NCBI RefSeq assembly: GCF_003515705.1
Contig: NZ_QWEH01000002.1
Location: 310,001-374,000, forward strand
Source: Oceanobacillus profundus
GTDB lineage: Bacteria > Bacillota > Bacilli > Bacillales > Amphibacillaceae
Direction: 5' to 3'
DNA: 64,000 nt
The position numbers and the translations under genes are program-made. This document shows positions 58,896-64,000 of this stretch, piece by piece; positions within the stretch are counted from its first letter, which is position 1; each line of letters starts with the position of its first letter. The notes below the pieces were generated by a model. It ran no database searches and was not told where the DNA came from. It saw nothing but the letters and a program-made list of their open reading frames with translations.

Positions 58896-61850
<2,955 letters not shown>

Positions 61851-61904
61851 ATGAATTTAAAAATATAAAGTTTTGCTGGATGTTTTTCTTGTGCATGAGT
61901 AGCC

Positions 61905-62142
61905 ACGTCCAGCTCCATCGCCCAGCGACTAGCGAGACTTCCCTCACCTCCGTACGATAAAGAAGACTTGCCGACTGGCTAAAACATGAGGCTTAGTCGC
62001 ACTTATACCCTTGCGGTGAAAGTCAACATCGACTTCCTTTGGTCGTCGTGTTTCCTTTATCTCCTACGTAGGAATGTTCGAAGTCGAACCACCCCAAAGT
62101 ACGGGGCGCAGTCCGTACGTCGCTAACCGGGCGATTCCGCTT
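61905..62142. repeat. Bacillaceae-type interspersed repeat within the suf operon
   Basis: Between sufU and sufB lies a non-coding block of about 240 bp, richer in G and C than its neighbours. Its ends are inverted: CGCCCAGCGAC near 61920 and GTCGCTAACCGGGCG near 62120. Words such as CCACGTCCAGCTCC, CGACTAGCGAGACTTCCCT and CCTTTATCTCCTACGTAGGA recall interspersed repeats common in Oceanobacillus-like genomes. It leaves the sufB ribosome site untouched. Confidence 0.6.
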
Positions 62143-62169
62143 TAGATAATACAATGAGGAGGTTATATA

Positions 62170-63567
62170 ATGGCTAAAAAAATGCCTGAAATGGAAGAAT
62201 ATAAATATGGATTTCATGATAAAGACGTCTCTGTTTTCCGAACGGAAAGAGGATTAACACGTAAAGTCGTTGAAGAAATCTCTAAAATGAAAGAAGAGCC
62301 ACAGTGGATGCTTGACTACCGCTTGAAGGCATTAGAGCATTTTTACGAGCGCCCAATGCCGCAATGGGGCGGAGATCTTTCAGAACTTGATTTTGATGAG
62401 ATCGTTTATTACGTTAAACCATCTGAAAAGCAAGGTAGAACATGGGATGAGGTACCTGCTGAAATCAAAGAAACATTTGATAAGCTTGGTATTCCAGAAG
62501 CAGAACAAAAATATTTAGCTGGTGTATCTGCACAGTACGAATCAGAGGTTGTTTATCATAGCTTGAAAGAAGATCTTCAAGAAATGGGTATCGTATTTAA
62601 GGATACTGATACAGCGCTAAAAGAAGACGAAGAGTTATTTAAAGAATACTTTGGAAAAGTTATTCCATATTCTGATAATAAATTTGCTGCACTGAACTCA
62701 GCCGTATGGTCTGGCGGATCATTTATCTATGTTCCGAAAGGTGTTCAAACATCAACACCATTACAAGCATATTTCCGTATTAACTCGGAAAATATGGGGC
62801 AGTTTGAAAGAACATTAATCATTGTTGATGAAGGTGCATCTGTACACTATGTTGAGGGCTGTACAGCTCCAGTCTTTACAACAAACTCACTTCATAGTGC
62901 GGTTGTTGAAATCGTTGTTAAAAAAGATGCATATTGCCGTTATACAACGATTCAAAACTGGGCAAACAACGTATACAACCTAGTTACAAAACGTGCAGTA
63001 GTTGATGCAAATGGAACGATGGAATGGATTGATGGTAACATCGGTTCGAAATTAACGATGAAATACCCTGCGATTTTATTAAAAGGCGAAGGTGCACGTG
63101 GTAACACGCTATCTATCGCTATTGCTGGTAAAGGACAATTACAGCACGCAGGTGCAAAAATGCATCACTTAGCACCAAACACGTCTTCAACAATTGTTTC
63201 AAAATCAATCTCTAAACAAGGCGGAAAGGTTTCGTACCTCGGTCTTGTACACTTTGGACGTAAAGCAGACGGTGCACGTGCAAACATCGAATGTGACACG
63301 CTAATCATGGATAACGAATCGTTCTCTGATACTATTCCATACAATGAAATTTTAAATGATAACATTTCATTGGAGCACGAAGCGAAAGTTTCTAAAGTAT
63401 CTGAAGAGCAATTGTTCTACTTGATGAGTAGAGGATTAACAGAGGAAGAAGCAACAGAAATGATCGTAATGGGCTTCATCGAGCCATTTACAAAAGAACT
63501 TCCAATGGAATATGCAGTAGAGATGAACAGATTGATTAAATTCGAGATGGAAGGCTCTATTGGGTAA
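62170..63567 (+). CDS. sufB: Fe-S cluster assembly scaffold SufB
   Basis: Core scaffold of the SufBCD complex on which Fe-S clusters form, 465 residues. Segments: [80 protein letters not shown] with the conserved Cys, [40 protein letters not shown] and [29 protein letters not shown] precedes the ATG. It is last in the operon and followed by a strong terminator. Confidence 0.95.
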   Translation: MAKKMPEMEEYKYGFHDKDVSVFRTERGLTRKVVEEISKMKEEPQWMLDYRLKALEHFYERPMPQWGGDLSELDFDEIVYYVKPSEKQGRTWDEVPAEIKETFDKLGIPEAEQKYLAGVSAQYESEVVYHSLKEDLQEMGIVFKDTDTALKEDEELFKEYFGKVIPYSDNKFAALNSAVWSGGSFIYVPKGVQTSTPLQAYFRINSENMGQFERTLIIVDEGASVHYVEGCTAPVFTTNSLHSAVVEIVVKKDAYCRYTTIQNWANNVYNLVTKRAVVDANGTMEWIDGNIGSKLTMKYPAILLKGEGARGNTLSIAIAGKGQLQHAGAKMHHLAPNTSSTIVSKSISKQGGKVSYLGLVHFGRKADGARANIECDTLIMDNESFSDTIPYNEILNDNISLEHEAKVSKVSEEQLFYLMSRGLTEEEATEMIVMGFIEPFTKELPMEYAVEMNRLIKFEMEGSIG

Positions 63568-63576
63568 TATAATAGG

Positions 63577-63618
63577 AAACCCTCGTTACAATTATAATTG
63601 TGGCGAGGGTTTTTTTTA
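63577..63618. terminator. Terminator of the suf operon
   Basis: AAACCCTCG / CGAGGGTTT with an inner ACAATTATAATTGT palindrome, then a T run. Confidence 0.9.
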
Positions 63619-63916
63619 TTAAATGTTACGTAATTGCCCAATTTACGCCCTACTAATCTCTGTTCTGTTATTTTTTGACTGTTTACTTAGTTATCTATTT
63701 AATAACATCCATTCTTCTTCTTTTCTCAACTTTTCCGCACGAATCAAATGTTAAACTCTTTACATATTTGACAGATTCAGACGCCGTTGACCTTTTTAAT
63801 ATTCTTGAAGGTTTACTGAACAATTTTTTGCTTTTTCCAGTGCTGCAGCACGATACTCGTTTTGATCAGGACAAGAATTTATATCTCGGAACTGCTTTAA
63901 ATTTAATGTAATGACA
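63619..63916. other. Gene-free stretch
   Basis: No supported gene. A plus-strand open frame (63675-63911) has no ribosome site. A short minus-strand frame (about 63795-63905; FRDINSCPDQNEYRAAALEK, AKNCSVNLQEY) looks vaguely coding but has no start. Confidence 0.4.
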
Positions 63917-63946
63917 TTGATGAGATATCAAATAATATGCTATAAT
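63917..63946 (+). promoter_or_regulatory. Promoter for a gene beyond the right edge
   Basis: -35 TTGATG (63917-63922), 18-bp spacer, -10 TATAAT (63941-63946), pointing rightwards out of the window. Confidence 0.6.
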
Positions 63947-64000
63947 AAAAATTCTATTGTTATTACAATTAAGTATATTATACAGTTACATAACTTGCGG

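Noticed and set aside
63675..63911. 78-codon ORF at the right edge
   Set aside because: No ribosome site, no family, and its 5' end lies in T-rich sequence after the suf terminator.

Overview
The window looks like the chromosome of a low-GC, aerobic, endospore-lineage Firmicute of the family Bacillaceae. The closest guess is a halotolerant Oceanobacillus/Virgibacillus-type organism. Evidence: AT-rich sequence with strong AGGAGG ribosome sites, a full ectoine operon (ectABC), a BCCT osmolyte carrier, and two blocks that follow the Bacillus subtilis gene order closely (liaH-liaF-liaS-liaR; and fadN-fadA-fadE, yusI, gcvH, yusF, yusE, metN-metP-metQ, sufC-D-S-U-B). No rRNA or CRISPR array was seen; there is one tRNA gene (tRNA-Val, GAC).

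Layout. 1-4134: two GntR/FCD regulators (the first cut by the window edge) in front of a glycolate oxidase pair glcD-glcF. 4375-4827: DUF4429/SHOCT protein. 4961-15244: a genomic island inserted in the 3' half of tRNA-Val, bounded by 41-bp direct repeats of the tRNA, with a decayed tyrosine integrase next to the intact tRNA. It carries small one-gene units (M23 peptidase, two GNATs, M29 aminopeptidase, small membrane proteins, a broken NUDIX, an L7/L12-like protein, ArsR+SRPBCC, MerR). Most units of its left part are separated by copies of one structured repeat, giving a cassette-array look. 15594-17835: ectABC. 18050-23712: scattered single genes (TSUP permease, alpha/beta hydrolase, M42 peptidase, DUF393, RibD-like reductase, SRPBCC) among several gene remnants and a probable group II intron end. 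23966-28136: haemolysin III, DUF1836, luciferase-like monooxygenase, GlsB-like, DedA. 27786-31398: LiaI-like/LiaH/LiaF/LiaS/LiaR envelope-stress module. 31411-41636: FUSC-type exporter, a tiny zinc ribbon, malate synthase with a large internal deletion, intact isocitrate lyase, a CwlO-like hydrolase, BCCT, CNNM/CBS protein, VLRF1 release factor, SH3b protein. 41833-45640 (minus): znuA-znuC-znuB-zur-crcB-crcB with a Zur box. 45930-51470: fadN-fadA-fadE with a FadR box. 51743-57492: DinB, YusI, GcvH, YusF, YusE, S-box riboswitch and metN-metP-metQ. 58094-63567: suf operon with a repeat element inserted between sufU and sufB.

Most unusual signals: (1) the island's recurring hairpin repeat, one per gene unit, with arm pairs that appear to covary; (2) an 11-bp hairpin lying exactly between the Shine-Dalgarno and the TTG start of the CNNM/CBS gene; (3) aceB lacking its central part and out of frame beside an intact aceA; (4) two fluoride-channel genes translationally coupled to zur; (5) an ectA start at which the ideally placed codon is ATC; (6) several non-coding repeat families (TIR-bounded elements, a 42-bp tandem repeat, an element inside suf).
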